Source: Carnobacterium divergens
Lineage (GTDB): Bacteria > Bacillota > Bacilli > Lactobacillales > Carnobacteriaceae
Assembly (NCBI RefSeq): GCF_900258435.1
Contig: NZ_LT992558.1
Span: 2,416,835-2,480,834 of the forward strand
Length of the DNA stretch: 64,000 nt
Reading direction: 5' to 3'
A program made the translations under genes and the position numbers. Shown in pieces: positions 7,982 to 16,534 of the stretch. The notes under the pieces were generated by a model. It ran no database searches, was not told where the DNA came from, and saw only the letters and a list, made by a program, of their open reading frames with translations. The stretch's first letter is position 1; each line of letters opens with the position of its first letter.

Positions 7982-8480
7982 TTTTATGATTCACCTCAAT
8001 ACTCTCGGCATACATATTGCCGTATTCTTCTTTTTGAAGCTCTTCTAAGCTTCCTTCTGGTTGCAAATTATAAATCATTCGATTAAAAAAATCGTTTAAT
8101 TGGTTCACTTCATCTGTTGAAAAACCTTTAATCAGCGTTTGTTCGATCTCATTAATAGTGCTTAGCATTTGCTTAATGGCAAGTGTTCCTTCTTTGGTGA
8201 GCGTAATCACATTGTAACGTAAATCCGTTTTAGACTGCTCTTTTTTTATTAGCTTTTTTTCTTCTAACCGTTTAATAGGATTGGTAATAGAAGACGTTGA
8301 GATTTTTAAATAATCAGCAATTTCTTTTTGTGTACAACTTTTTTTCATGTAGATTACTTCTAATATGAATGATTGTCCTACATGAATACCTAATGCGTTT
8401 AGCTCTTTATCTGCTTTTATTTTATGCAATCGATTGACTCTTTTTAACTTCATATTAATGTCAAATGAATAATTTTCCAT
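7968..8480 (-). CDS. MarR-family repressor of the MFS pump
   Basis: 170 aa. The winged helix-turn-helix occupies residues ~45-100: CTQKEIADYLKISTSSITN is the helix-turn-helix and RLEEKKLIKKEQSKTDLRY the wing. Flanking helices form the dimer interface. It is the first gene of a two-gene operon and overlaps the pump gene by 14 bases. A 28-bp near-perfect palindrome (8514-8541) covers the -10 box of its own promoter, which fits autorepression relieved by a ligand. Start: ATG at 8480, with a modest GTGGGAAAG upstream. Confidence 0.88.
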   Translation of the reverse strand: MENYSFDINMKLKRVNRLHKIKADKELNALGIHVGQSFILEVIYMKKSCTQKEIADYLKISTSSITNPIKRLEEKKLIKKEQSKTDLRYNVITLTKEGTLAIKQMLSTINEIEQTLIKGFSTDEVNQLNDFFNRMIYNLQPEGSLEELQKEEYGNMYAESIEVNHKNDNR

Positions 8481-8513
8481 GTCTTTCCCACTTTCTAGCT
8501 ATCTAGTACTCTA

Positions 8514-8541
8514 CTATATAGTACACTAGTGTATTATATAG
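8514..8541. promoter_or_regulatory. 28-bp palindromic operator, probably of the adjacent MarR protein
   Basis: Arms CTATATAGTACAC and GTGTATTATATAG around TA, with one mismatched pair. It overlaps the -10 element of the operon promoter. Confidence 0.7.
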
Positions 8542-8562
8542 ATAAAGGGAGGGAATTGTCAA
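8533..8562 (-). promoter_or_regulatory. Consensus sigma-A promoter of the MarR-MFS operon
   Basis: On the minus strand: TTGACA (8562-8557), an 18-bp spacer, TATAAT (8538-8533). Both hexamers are perfect matches to the consensus. Confidence 0.8.
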
Positions 8563-8571
8563 GTAACAAAA

Positions 8572-8605
8572 AAAGGCTTTACGCATAAAATAACGTAAAG
8601 CCTTT
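8572..8605 (-). terminator. Terminator of the sprT-like gene
   Basis: A perfect 12-bp stem AAAGGCTTTACG (8572-8583) / CGTAAAGCCTTT (8594-8605), followed on the minus strand by a T-rich stretch. Confidence 0.75.
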
Positions 8606-8619
8606 CAGTTTGTCGCTTT

Positions 8620-9084
8620 TTACATCTCCACTCGTTCGCTTTTTAAAACTAATTTCCCCTTACATTGACCACACACATAACGTGCGGTATTAAAGCGTCT
8701 TTTTCGATAAAGCGAATTTTTGCACTGTTGGCACTGATACACCCAATAAGCTTGCTTTTGATCCTTTGTTTTTAAGGACTGAACATAACGGCTGCCGCCA
8801 ACTTGCTTTAGCAATCTTTTAAAATCAGCATCTTTATGCTGATAACCGCCACCACTTAAATGCAAATGATAATGACAGAGTTCATGCTTCACAACCCCAA
8901 TAAATTCCTCCATACCAAAAGTTTCCAATACTTTTAAGTTAAAATCTAAATGATGGGTGTTTAAATGGTACCGTCCACCCGTTGTTTTTAAACGTGAATT
9001 AAAGGTCGCTTGATGATTAAAAGGTCGCTGAAAGTCGTTGATTGAAATACTTTCAACAAGTAGTTGCAGTTCTTTTTGATTCAT
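8620..9084 (-). CDS. SprT-like zinc metalloprotease-fold protein
   Basis: 154 aa. The zinc-binding HExxH is at residues 67-71 (KHELCHYHLHL). A C-terminal zinc ribbon follows, with two Cys pairs: CQQC (~residues 113-116) and CGQC (~138-141). This arrangement defines the bacterial SprT family (YdcK/YpjP-like in Bacillus), whose eukaryotic relatives degrade DNA-protein crosslinks. The bacterial role is not established. It is transcribed in the same direction as tex, 70 bases downstream of it, with a weak hairpin between. Length is normal for the family. Confidence 0.88.
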   Translation of the reverse strand: MNQKELQLLVESISINDFQRPFNHQATFNSRLKTTGGRYHLNTHHLDFNLKVLETFGMEEFIGVVKHELCHYHLHLSGGGYQHKDADFKRLLKQVGGSRYVQSLKTKDQKQAYWVYQCQQCKNSLYRKRRFNTARYVCGQCKGKLVLKSERVEM

Positions 9085-9114
9085 TTTAATCCAATCCTTT
9101 ACTTATAAATGAAA

Positions 9115-9147
9115 ATGCTCACCAACACACTCTTTGTCGGTGAACAT
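9115..9147 (-). terminator. Weak hairpin between tex and the sprT-like gene
   Basis: ATGCTCACC (9115-9123) pairs with GGTGAACAT (9139-9147) with one mismatch. The T-run after it is interrupted, so partial read-through into the next gene is likely. Confidence 0.5.
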
Positions 9148-9154
9148 GTTTAAC

Positions 9155-11338
9155 TTATTTTTTTTCTGGAGGCAACATCGTTAAAGCGATTCGGCCTTTT
9201 TTCAAGTCAATTGAATCAACCCAGACGGTCACAACATCTCCTACAGCAACAGCATCTGTTGGATGTTTAATAAATTTATTGCTTAGTTTAGAGATATGAA
9301 CCATTCCATCTTGCTTAACCCCGATATCCACAAACGCTCCAAAATCCACAACGTTACGTACCGTCCCTTCAAGCTCCATGCCGGCTTTTAAGTCTTCCAT
9401 AGTTAACACATCTTTGCGTAATAAAGGTGCTGGCAATTCATCACGTAAATCACGTCCTGGTCGAGATAAAGCATCGATCATATCTTTTAAAGTTTCTTTT
9501 CCTAATTTTGTTTGTTCGCTAAGTTGATTCAACGACAATTGAGCCAACGCTTCTTTAGCTTTCACACTTCCAACATCGGCTAACGTTAAATCTGCTAACG
9601 CTAAAATTTCTTTTGCTTCTTTATACGTTTCAGGGTGAATTCCTGTGTTGTCTAAGATATTCTTCCCATCCACAATGCGCATAAACCCAACGGCTTGTTC
9701 GTATGCTTTTGGTCCTAAACGAGGAACTTTTTTAAGGGCAGCACGACTATCAAAGCGGCCATTTTCATCACGGTACGCAACGACATTAGTCGCAGTTGTT
9801 TTATTTAAACCGGCTACATGTTGTAGCAGTGGCGCACTTGCCGTATTTACGTTAACCCCTACTTGGTTAACGGCTGTTTCAACAACAAACTCAAGACGTT
9901 CTTCTAAACGTTTTTGCGAAACATCATGTTGATATTGTCCCACACCAACGGCTTTAGGATCGATTTTCACTAATTCTGCTAGTGGATCTTGTAGGCGACG
10001 AGCAATACTAACTGCACTTCTTTGTTCCACCTGTAAATCAGGAAATTCGCTACGTGCCAAATCACTTGCTGAATAAACAGAAGCTCCTGCTTCATTTACA
10101 ATAACATAATAAACGTCGTCGTCGATTTCTTTTAAATTATCCACAACAAATTGTTCAGACTCACGACTAGCCGTTCCATTCCCTATTGCGATCATTTCAA
10201 TGCCATATTTTTTAATCATTTCTTTAAACTTAACAGCCGCTTCTTTTCTTGGTTTTTCACCAGCTGGCTTATGAGGATAAATCACATCAATAGCAATGAC
10301 TTTTCCTGTTGGATCAATCACAGCTAACTTACAGCCTGTCCGATAAGCGGGGTCAAGTCCTAAGACCATTTTGCCTTTTAAAGGTGCTTGTAGTAACAAA
10401 TTACGCAGGTTCTCACCAAAAATATGAATGGCTTGTTCATCTGCGCGTTCTGTTAACTCGCCACGAATTTCTCGTTCAATTGATGGGCCAATAAAACGTT
10501 TGTAGCTATCTTCAAAAGCTGCTGTTACGTATGGAACTGCTGCCGAATCTTCGTTTTCAATAATTTCACGGCTTAGGTAGTTCATAATACGCTCTTCATC
10601 CACGACTAAATTCACTTTTAGAATGTCTTCTTTTTCACCACGGTTAAAGGCTAAAATGCGATGCGATACCAATTTTGAAATTGGCTCTTGGAAGTCATAA
10701 TACATTTCATAGACTTCTTTTTCATCTTTTTCTTTGTTTTTTACGGTTGTTTTAATGAAACCATTTTTATTTGTAAAGCCACGAATCCATGTGCGGTATT
10801 TTGGTTCATCACTAATTTTTTCAGCTAAAATCTCATGGACACCCGCTAATGCTTCTTCTGGAGATGCAACTTCTTTTTCTGAATTTACATAACGAGAAGC
10901 TTCTGCTTTAATGTCAACACCTGTAGGGAAGGTCATTAACCACTCAGCAAGTGGTTCTAAACCTTTTTCCTTAGCAATGGTTGCTTTCGTGCGGCGCTTT
11001 TGTTTGTATGGACGATACAAATCTTCTACTAATTGCATCTTAGCCGCTGTTTCGATTGATTTTCTTAACTCAGGAGTTAATTTCCCTTGTTCTTCTATTA
11101 TCCGCAAAACTTCGCCTTTTCTTTTTTCTAAGTTTTGTAAATAATGGTAACGATCTTCAATTTCACGAATTTGAACTTCATCTAAGCTCCCGGTCATTTC
11201 TTTACGGTAACGGGCAATAAAAGGAACGGTATTTCCTTCCTCTAGTAAATCTAAAACAGTTTTCATTTGTTTATCGCTATAAATTTTTAATTCTTTTTTT
11301 AGTAAGGTTAAAATTGTTGCATCATTATTTTCAGCCAT
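9155..11338 (-). CDS. tex: Tex, RNA-binding transcription accessory protein
   Basis: 727 aa, normal for Tex. The N-terminal helical region includes GNTVPFIARYRKE (~36-48). A YqgF-like RNase H fold follows from ~325 (LGLDPAYRTGCKLAVID), then helix-hairpin-helix motifs around residues 500-560 (VNTASAPLLQHVAGL, PRLGPKAYEQAVGF). A C-terminal S1 RNA-binding domain starts at ~651 (GTVRNVVDFGAFVDIGVKQ). Tex is a conserved nucleic-acid-binding protein linked to transcription and to ribosome or RNA quality control. Start: ATG after GAGAGGAAG. Confidence 0.97.
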   Translation of the reverse strand: MAENNDATILTLLKKELKIYSDKQMKTVLDLLEEGNTVPFIARYRKEMTGSLDEVQIREIEDRYHYLQNLEKRKGEVLRIIEEQGKLTPELRKSIETAAKMQLVEDLYRPYKQKRRTKATIAKEKGLEPLAEWLMTFPTGVDIKAEASRYVNSEKEVASPEEALAGVHEILAEKISDEPKYRTWIRGFTNKNGFIKTTVKNKEKDEKEVYEMYYDFQEPISKLVSHRILAFNRGEKEDILKVNLVVDEERIMNYLSREIIENEDSAAVPYVTAAFEDSYKRFIGPSIEREIRGELTERADEQAIHIFGENLRNLLLQAPLKGKMVLGLDPAYRTGCKLAVIDPTGKVIAIDVIYPHKPAGEKPRKEAAVKFKEMIKKYGIEMIAIGNGTASRESEQFVVDNLKEIDDDVYYVIVNEAGASVYSASDLARSEFPDLQVEQRSAVSIARRLQDPLAELVKIDPKAVGVGQYQHDVSQKRLEERLEFVVETAVNQVGVNVNTASAPLLQHVAGLNKTTATNVVAYRDENGRFDSRAALKKVPRLGPKAYEQAVGFMRIVDGKNILDNTGIHPETYKEAKEILALADLTLADVGSVKAKEALAQLSLNQLSEQTKLGKETLKDMIDALSRPGRDLRDELPAPLLRKDVLTMEDLKAGMELEGTVRNVVDFGAFVDIGVKQDGMVHISKLSNKFIKHPTDAVAVGDVVTVWVDSIDLKKGRIALTMLPPEKK

Positions 11339-11424
11339 TTTGTTCTTCCTCTCTTCTAAAATCCTTCTCTTATTTTAGCATAAATCCTAAAGCTTGTAAC
11401 TTCTAGAATGAACTTATTAAAAAA

Positions 11425-11450
11425 CCCCTCAATCCTTATTGGCTGAGGGG
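11425..11450 (-). terminator. Terminator of the antiporter gene
   Basis: CCCCTCA (11425-11431) / TGAGGGG (11444-11450), with T5 following on the minus strand. The stem lies just past the stop. Confidence 0.85.
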
Positions 11451-11457
11451 CACTTGC

Positions 11458-12621
11458 TTAATTCAGTTTCAAAGACTCGTCTTGCTTTGTAATAGTATAT
11501 TTGAGAATAAACGGAGCGATGACAGTTGTTGCGATGATCACCACAATAATTGAAGAATAGAACTCTTCTGTTAATAGATTAGATTCTAATCCTAATTTGG
11601 CTATAATCAATGCCATCTCACCGCGGGATACCATTCCTGCACCGATTACTGCGGCAGATTTCCAATTGAATCCTGTCACTCTTGCACCAATCGCGCCACC
11701 AAATTGTTTGGTTAAAACAGCTACGACTGTCAATAATAGAATGAAGAGCCATTGTTCACCAAAACCTGAAAAGTCCATATTTAATCCAATACTAACAAAG
11801 AAGACTGGAATAAACACAGCGTAGCCAATGGGTTCGATTTTCTTTTCAATTTTGTGCTTGTAAGGTGTTTGCGAAATGGCGATTCCAGCAAAGAACGCGC
11901 CAATAATACTTCCCATTCCCATAAAATCCGCAAAATAAGAGAAGGCTAAACAGATAATCAACGCCATTGCTGTCTCTGCTTCAATCGTCAACATCTTAGA
12001 TGAAATTTTCATTAACATTGGAACAAGCCATCTTGCAAGAACAAAAATAACGATAAAGAAAATCACTTTTTTCATCAACATGAAAGGTAACGGCTGACTG
12101 TCTCCACCACCTGTGTTAAACAAGCTCACCAATACGCCTAGAAGAATAACAACCACGATATCATCAACAACCGCAGCGCCTAAAATTGTTGCGCCTTCTT
12201 TTGAATCTACTTTGTTTAAATCTTTTAACACTTGAACGGAAATACTAACCGAGGTTGCACTAAACAATACCCCTAAGAAAATCGAGCTTTGAAATGCCAT
12301 CCCAAAAAGTTCCCCCATCCCAAAACCAAATACCATTGGGAAAACAATGCCTAACAAAGCGACTGAAAGTGCGGGCTTCCAATATTTTCTTAATAAGGCC
12401 AAATCGCTCTCTAGTCCCGCAATAAACATTAAAATCACAACACCAATTTCTGCAAAATAATGGATAAACGCATCTGGTTGAATCCATCCTAAAATAGCAG
12501 GTCCTAGTATGATTCCTACTAATAGTTCTCCAATCACTGCAGGAACGCCAATTCGATTACATAAGTGACCTGCTACCTTTGTAAACACTAAAATCAAACA
12601 CAATGACCCTAAAAATGCCAT
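11458..12621 (-). CDS. napA: Na+/H+ antiporter, CPA2 family, NapA-like
   Basis: 387 aa with about 12-13 membrane segments. It opens with a short helix and GVPAVIGELLVGIILGPAIL, the conserved start of CPA2 exchangers. The ion-binding Asp pair is visible in GAAVVDDIVVVILLG (around residue 155), as in Enterococcus hirae NapA and E. coli KefC. There is no C-terminal KTN/TrkA domain, so it is the short NapA type rather than a regulated KefB/C type. It should expel Na+ or Li+ in exchange for H+. Monocistronic with its own terminator. A K+/H+ preference cannot be excluded from sequence. Confidence 0.88.
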   Translation of the reverse strand: MAFLGSLCLILVFTKVAGHLCNRIGVPAVIGELLVGIILGPAILGWIQPDAFIHYFAEIGVVILMFIAGLESDLALLRKYWKPALSVALLGIVFPMVFGFGMGELFGMAFQSSIFLGVLFSATSVSISVQVLKDLNKVDSKEGATILGAAVVDDIVVVILLGVLVSLFNTGGGDSQPLPFMLMKKVIFFIVIFVLARWLVPMLMKISSKMLTIEAETAMALIICLAFSYFADFMGMGSIIGAFFAGIAISQTPYKHKIEKKIEPIGYAVFIPVFFVSIGLNMDFSGFGEQWLFILLLTVVAVLTKQFGGAIGARVTGFNWKSAAVIGAGMVSRGEMALIIAKLGLESNLLTEEFYSSIIVVIIATTVIAPFILKYTITKQDESLKLN

Positions 12622-12747
12622 CTAACTACCTCTTTCTTTTCCTGTTTTTTGATAAGTTTTCACCTAATTGCTACGCCTATCTAGTATATCACCTTTAGTC
12701 TTGAATCTCACTATTTCTTCTTTCAGGCTATGCCTTCTAGTTGCATT

Positions 12748-13485
12748 TTAACGTTCTCCATCCCAAACGTACCCTTTGTTTACCAAAACGAGGTCTTCTA
12801 CTAACTGCTTTTTATCAAAAACAACGCCATGTAATACACCGCCATAAACAGCTCCACCATCAATGCCCACTTTATGATCCTGTTGCCACAATGAAGTGGT
12901 TTCATTATCTCCATGAAGTGATGGCGTAATGGTATGACCAAATACAATCGTTTTCCCCGTTTTATTTTCGCCAGTATGAAACGGCTCGCGAATCCACATA
13001 AAGTCTCTTTCACTGGTTTTTTTCCAATCACTTTTGGTTAAATCCACACCGGCATGAACGAAGACATAATCCTGCCATTCAAAATAAAGAGGCAAGCCAT
13101 TTAAAAATTCAATTAATTCAGGGTAATGGCTTTTTACTAACATGCTGATTTCTGTAGGAGAATATTCGGCTTCTAATCCAGTATGAAGTAGACTTTCTAG
13201 TGTCCGCATTCCGCCGTTCAAACAATAATTTTCATAACGTTCTTCAGGATCTGCTAAAAATCTAAGTAATAAATCTTCATGATTGCCTTTTAAGTAAATG
13301 GCTTGTTTTTCTTCCACTAATTTTTTCCCCAACAAAAAACAGGCCTTTGGATTTTCTCCGCGATCGCCTAAATCCCCAATTAAAACCAATTGTTGCGTGG
13401 CTTCCTTCCAATGAGTCAGCATTTTTTCAAAAAGTTGAATCTGTCCATGAATGTCTCCAATTGCTAAAACCTCTTGTGTGTTCAT
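12748..13485 (-). CDS. PPP-family metallophosphatase (serine/threonine phosphatase-like)
   Basis: 245 aa. All metal-binding blocks of the PPP fold are present: GDIHG (10-14), GDLGDRG (37-43) and GNHE (67-70). Later come the His of VFVHAGV and the His of IVFGHT. This is the calcineurin-like fold in its short bacterial form (PrpA/PrpE and lambda phosphatase type), acting on phosphoproteins or on small molecules such as dinucleoside polyphosphates. Which one cannot be decided here. It sits between the NapA gene and the divergent efflux operon; no clear operon partner. Confidence 0.88.
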   Translation of the reverse strand: MNTQEVLAIGDIHGQIQLFEKMLTHWKEATQQLVLIGDLGDRGENPKACFLLGKKLVEEKQAIYLKGNHEDLLLRFLADPEERYENYCLNGGMRTLESLLHTGLEAEYSPTEISMLVKSHYPELIEFLNGLPLYFEWQDYVFVHAGVDLTKSDWKKTSERDFMWIREPFHTGENKTGKTIVFGHTITPSLHGDNETTSLWQQDHKVGIDGGAVYGGVLHGVVFDKKQLVEDLVLVNKGYVWDGER

Positions 13486-13658
13486 TTTTTAATCCCCCTA
13501 CTAACGTGCTTTTTTATTATTATACACCTATTATTTGGAAATCCAATATGAGAGGTCATTTAATGATTAAATAAATAGTCCTCAAATGACAATCTGTCAC
13601 TTTTTATGTTAAAATAAGTCATTCACAAATAGCTTTTTATTAAGAGAGGATGAACTCA

Positions 13659-14519
13659 ATGAATTGGAAAAAAATACTTGGATTTTTAATTGTCATTGCA
13701 GCGGTAGTCTTTATCGGTTTCAGTGTCTTTGGTCCAAAAGAAAAAGCAAAAGTAAGTACCGTTTCAACTACAGAGGTCAAAGAGAAAACTGTGGTAGAAA
13801 CATTGTCTACGACCGGGAAATTAGAGCCTATTGAAACGCAAGATGCTTACGGTCAAGGTGTCGTTTCAGAAGTCAATGTTGCTGTTGGCGATACCGTTGA
13901 AAAGGACGCTACTTTAGTCTCTTATCTTGATGGTACAAAATTAAAAGCAAACTTTGCTGGTACCGTAACAGCGCTAAATGTCAAAAAAGATGAGGCTGAT
14001 TTAAGTGCTCAAACTGCTAAGCCTTCTGTTTCTCTAGCAGACTTAAGCAACTTAAAAGTCGCTATTTCACTTTCTAAATCAGATGCAAGTATTGTCAAAA
14101 AAGATCAAGCTGTAACGCTAAGAACTGGAAATGAAACCTTTAAAGGTCGTGTTTCTGCAATCGATCCAGTGGCAACCACCACAACTGGCGCTACTGGTTC
14201 AAATACAGCACTCGGCGGCACAATTGTTTTTGATACGCCTCCTGCTGGTTTATTTGCTGGCTTTGAAATCGATGCAGACATTACAACCAACACTGCAGAT
14301 AATGCCTTAACGATTCCTGTTGAAGCGTTATTGTACGACAAAGAAAATAAACCGTTTGTTTATACGATTAAAAAAGATCAAGCTAAAAAAGTGATGATTG
14401 AAACAGGAATTCAATCAGATAACCTTGTTCAAATCAATAAAGGCTTAACTAAAGGAGAAAAAGTAATTCTAACTCCTGACGACAGCATTAAAAATGGTAC
14501 CCGTGTCACAGCTAAATAA
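13659..14519 (+). CDS. MacA-like efflux adaptor (HlyD/RND periplasmic-adaptor family)
   Basis: 286 aa from the ATG at 13659; an in-frame ATG at 13650 sits on top of the GAGAGGA ribosome site and is unlikely. One N-terminal membrane anchor (~residues 4-26), then a lipoyl-like half-motif (ETQDAYGQGVVSEVNVAVGD), a very short hairpin region, and a beta-barrel and membrane-proximal domain (NALTIPVEALL, LTKGEKVILTPDD near the end). Short adaptors like this occur in Gram-positive MacAB-like (YknXYZ-type) systems, where they couple the extracellular side to the permease. First gene of a three-gene operon: 15 bases to the ATPase, 15 more to the permease. Confidence 0.88.
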   Translation: MNWKKILGFLIVIAAVVFIGFSVFGPKEKAKVSTVSTTEVKEKTVVETLSTTGKLEPIETQDAYGQGVVSEVNVAVGDTVEKDATLVSYLDGTKLKANFAGTVTALNVKKDEADLSAQTAKPSVSLADLSNLKVAISLSKSDASIVKKDQAVTLRTGNETFKGRVSAIDPVATTTTGATGSNTALGGTIVFDTPPAGLFAGFEIDADITTNTADNALTIPVEALLYDKENKPFVYTIKKDQAKKVMIETGIQSDNLVQINKGLTKGEKVILTPDDSIKNGTRVTAK

Positions 14520-14534
14520 AAGGAGTGAAGAAAG

Positions 14535-15227
14535 ATGATTGATTTAAAAGATATCGTTAAAATCTACCGCACTGGTGGCGAAGAATTAACGGCCTTAAAA
14601 AAAATCTCCCTTCACATTCAAGAAGGCGAATTCACTGCAATCATGGGTCCTAGTGGTTCTGGTAAATCAACGATGATGAATATTTTAGGCTTACTTGATC
14701 GATTTGATAGTGGCGAATACATTTTGAATGGGGAAAATGTAACAGGATTAAGTGACAATCAAAGTGCCCATGTCCGCAATAAGGAGATTGGATTTGTCTT
14801 TCAATCTTTTAATCTAATGCCGCGTATGACGATTCTAGAAAACGTGGAACTGCCAATGGTTTATGGCGGGATCCCTGCAAAAGAGCGTCGCGAACGGGCC
14901 TTAAAAGCATTGGACCGAGTGGGATTGAGTGATCGAGTGAAACACCGACCAAATGAAATCTCTGGTGGACAAAAACAACGGGTGGCTATCGCTCGCGCGA
15001 TTGTCAATAATCCAGCTGTTTTAATGGCAGATGAACCAACTGGTAACTTAGATTCAAAAACGACAATTGAAATTATGCGGATTTTCCAAGAGTTAAATGC
15101 AGAAGGGACGACCGTCGTTATGGTTACTCATGAACCTGAAGTTGCCATTTATACAAAACGGATTGTTTCTTTTAAAGATGGCGAAATCCAAGATGACAAA
15201 ATTCAAGAGAACCAAGTCATTTTATAG
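14535..15227 (+). CDS. ABC transporter ATPase, MacB/LolD type
   Basis: 230 aa. Walker [10 protein letters not shown] (38-46), Q-loop at ~90 (VFQSFNL), ABC signature SGGQKQ (143-148), Walker B VLMADEP (162-168) and the switch His in MVTHEP. The LolD/MacB/YknY clade is recognised by the run [17 protein letters not shown] and by the neighbouring FtsX-type permease. It powers the efflux complex with the adaptor and permease on either side. Exported substrate unknown; related systems protect against peptides and antibiotics. Confidence 0.95.
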   Translation: MIDLKDIVKIYRTGGEELTALKKISLHIQEGEFTAIMGPSGSGKSTMMNILGLLDRFDSGEYILNGENVTGLSDNQSAHVRNKEIGFVFQSFNLMPRMTILENVELPMVYGGIPAKERRERALKALDRVGLSDRVKHRPNEISGGQKQRVAIARAIVNNPAVLMADEPTGNLDSKTTIEIMRIFQELNAEGTTVVMVTHEPEVAIYTKRIVSFKDGEIQDDKIQENQVIL

Positions 15228-15242
15228 GAAAGGAGGGTTTTC

Positions 15243-16469
15243 ATGAATCTAAAAGAGAATTTCAAAATGGCTTTAGACAGTATTTTTGCAAATAAGATGC
15301 GCTCATTTTTAACAATGCTAGGCATTATTATTGGGATTGCTTCCGTTATCGCAATTCTAGCCGTAGGGAATGGTGCGACGAGTCAAATTACAGGAACATT
15401 CAATGATTTAGGTGCGTCTACAGTCTCTTTAAGCGTCAGCAATGAAGCTTCAAAAAGTGATTCTTTAAATGACAAAGATTTACAAGCATTAAAAACAAGT
15501 ATCCCAACAATTGAACGGATTTCACCTGATAAGACACTAAACGGTACTGCTTCTTCTACCTATGAGAAAAAGTCCGCTTTAGCAATCGGTGGAACGCCAG
15601 ATTTGCAATACACAAACCAAATGATGGACAAAGGATTGGTGTATGGTCGCTACTTCAATCAAAATGAATACGAAGATGCCAAAAATGTCACCGTAGTGAG
15701 TGAAGATACTGCTGCTGCCCTTTTTAAAGGTCGTAAGGACGTCGTTGGGGAAAAAATTAATTTGGCAAGTGTTGGTGGAACTACCATTAGCTTGAAAATT
15801 ATTGGTGTCACCAAAGGAACCTTTGCTAAAATGCAAGGCTCTTTTGACACAAGTAAAATGCCGGTCTATTTGGCAACACCTCTTACAACCATGGCAAAGC
15901 TCGATCCAACCGTTGCAGCGATCAATAGCGTTACTGTACAAGTTGCAAGTAAAGACGATATTGAGTCTGCCTCTAAACAAATGGTTCGACTTCTTGAAAC
16001 AAGACATGATGCCGTTGGAAAAGATTTCTACACAGCCACAAACTTCTTACAAGCATTGGATCAAGTTGACTCTGTTTTAGGTTTATTTATCAACTTTATT
16101 GCTGCTGTTGCTGGTATTGCTTTGTTAGTAGGTGGTATTGGCGTCATGAATATTATGCTCGTTTCGGTAACGGAACGGACACGAGAAATTGGAACAAGAA
16201 AAGCTCTTGGTGCAACAACCAATACCATTCTATTCCAGTTTCTAATGGAATCTGTCATTCTTTCCTTAATTGGAGGAATTATCGGATTGATTTTAGGAAT
16301 CCTCCTTGCAAATGGAGTGGCTAGTGCCTTGGATATCGTTCCAAGTATTACCCTTGGTTCAATCGTCATGGTCTTGCTCTTTTCTTCTGCGGTGGGTGTC
16401 TTCTTTGGAATCTACCCTGCTAGAAAAGCAGCACGTCTTGATCCGATTGAAGCCTTGCGTTACGAATAA
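15243..16469 (+). CDS. ABC transporter permease, MacB/FtsX type
   Basis: 408 aa. Helix 1 (~residues 18-42, SFLTMLGIIIGIASVIAIL) is followed by a ~220-residue extracellular MacB-PCD domain. Three C-terminal helices form the FtsX domain, with the marker VSVTERTREIGTRKALGA and ending IYPARKAARLDPIEALRYE. Four helices and this spacing are the MacB/YknZ plan. MacB-type pumps work by mechanotransmission rather than classic alternating access (family knowledge). The start follows AAGGAGG by 7 bases. Last gene of the operon, with a long terminator just downstream. Confidence 0.94.
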   Translation: MNLKENFKMALDSIFANKMRSFLTMLGIIIGIASVIAILAVGNGATSQITGTFNDLGASTVSLSVSNEASKSDSLNDKDLQALKTSIPTIERISPDKTLNGTASSTYEKKSALAIGGTPDLQYTNQMMDKGLVYGRYFNQNEYEDAKNVTVVSEDTAAALFKGRKDVVGEKINLASVGGTTISLKIIGVTKGTFAKMQGSFDTSKMPVYLATPLTTMAKLDPTVAAINSVTVQVASKDDIESASKQMVRLLETRHDAVGKDFYTATNFLQALDQVDSVLGLFINFIAAVAGIALLVGGIGVMNIMLVSVTERTREIGTRKALGATTNTILFQFLMESVILSLIGGIIGLILGILLANGVASALDIVPSITLGSIVMVLLFSSAVGVFFGIYPARKAARLDPIEALRYE

Positions 16470-16481
16470 GTTTTCAACTTA

Positions 16482-16531
16482 AAAAGGACGGTTCCAAACA
16501 AGACAATTACTCTTGTTTTGAACCGTCTTTT
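16482..16531. terminator. Strong bidirectional terminator (efflux operon / GH18 gene)
   Basis: A ~21-bp near-perfect stem from AAAAGGACGGTTCC (16482) to GAACCGTCTTTT (ending 16531). It lies between two convergent genes and has A/T runs on both sides. Confidence 0.85.
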
Positions 16532-16534
16532 CAT

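Noticed and set aside
15579..16007. 142-aa ORF antisense to the MacB-like permease
   Set aside because: It lies inside a well-supported gene in the opposite direction, has no ribosome binding site, and shows irregular Cys/His-rich composition typical of shadow frames.
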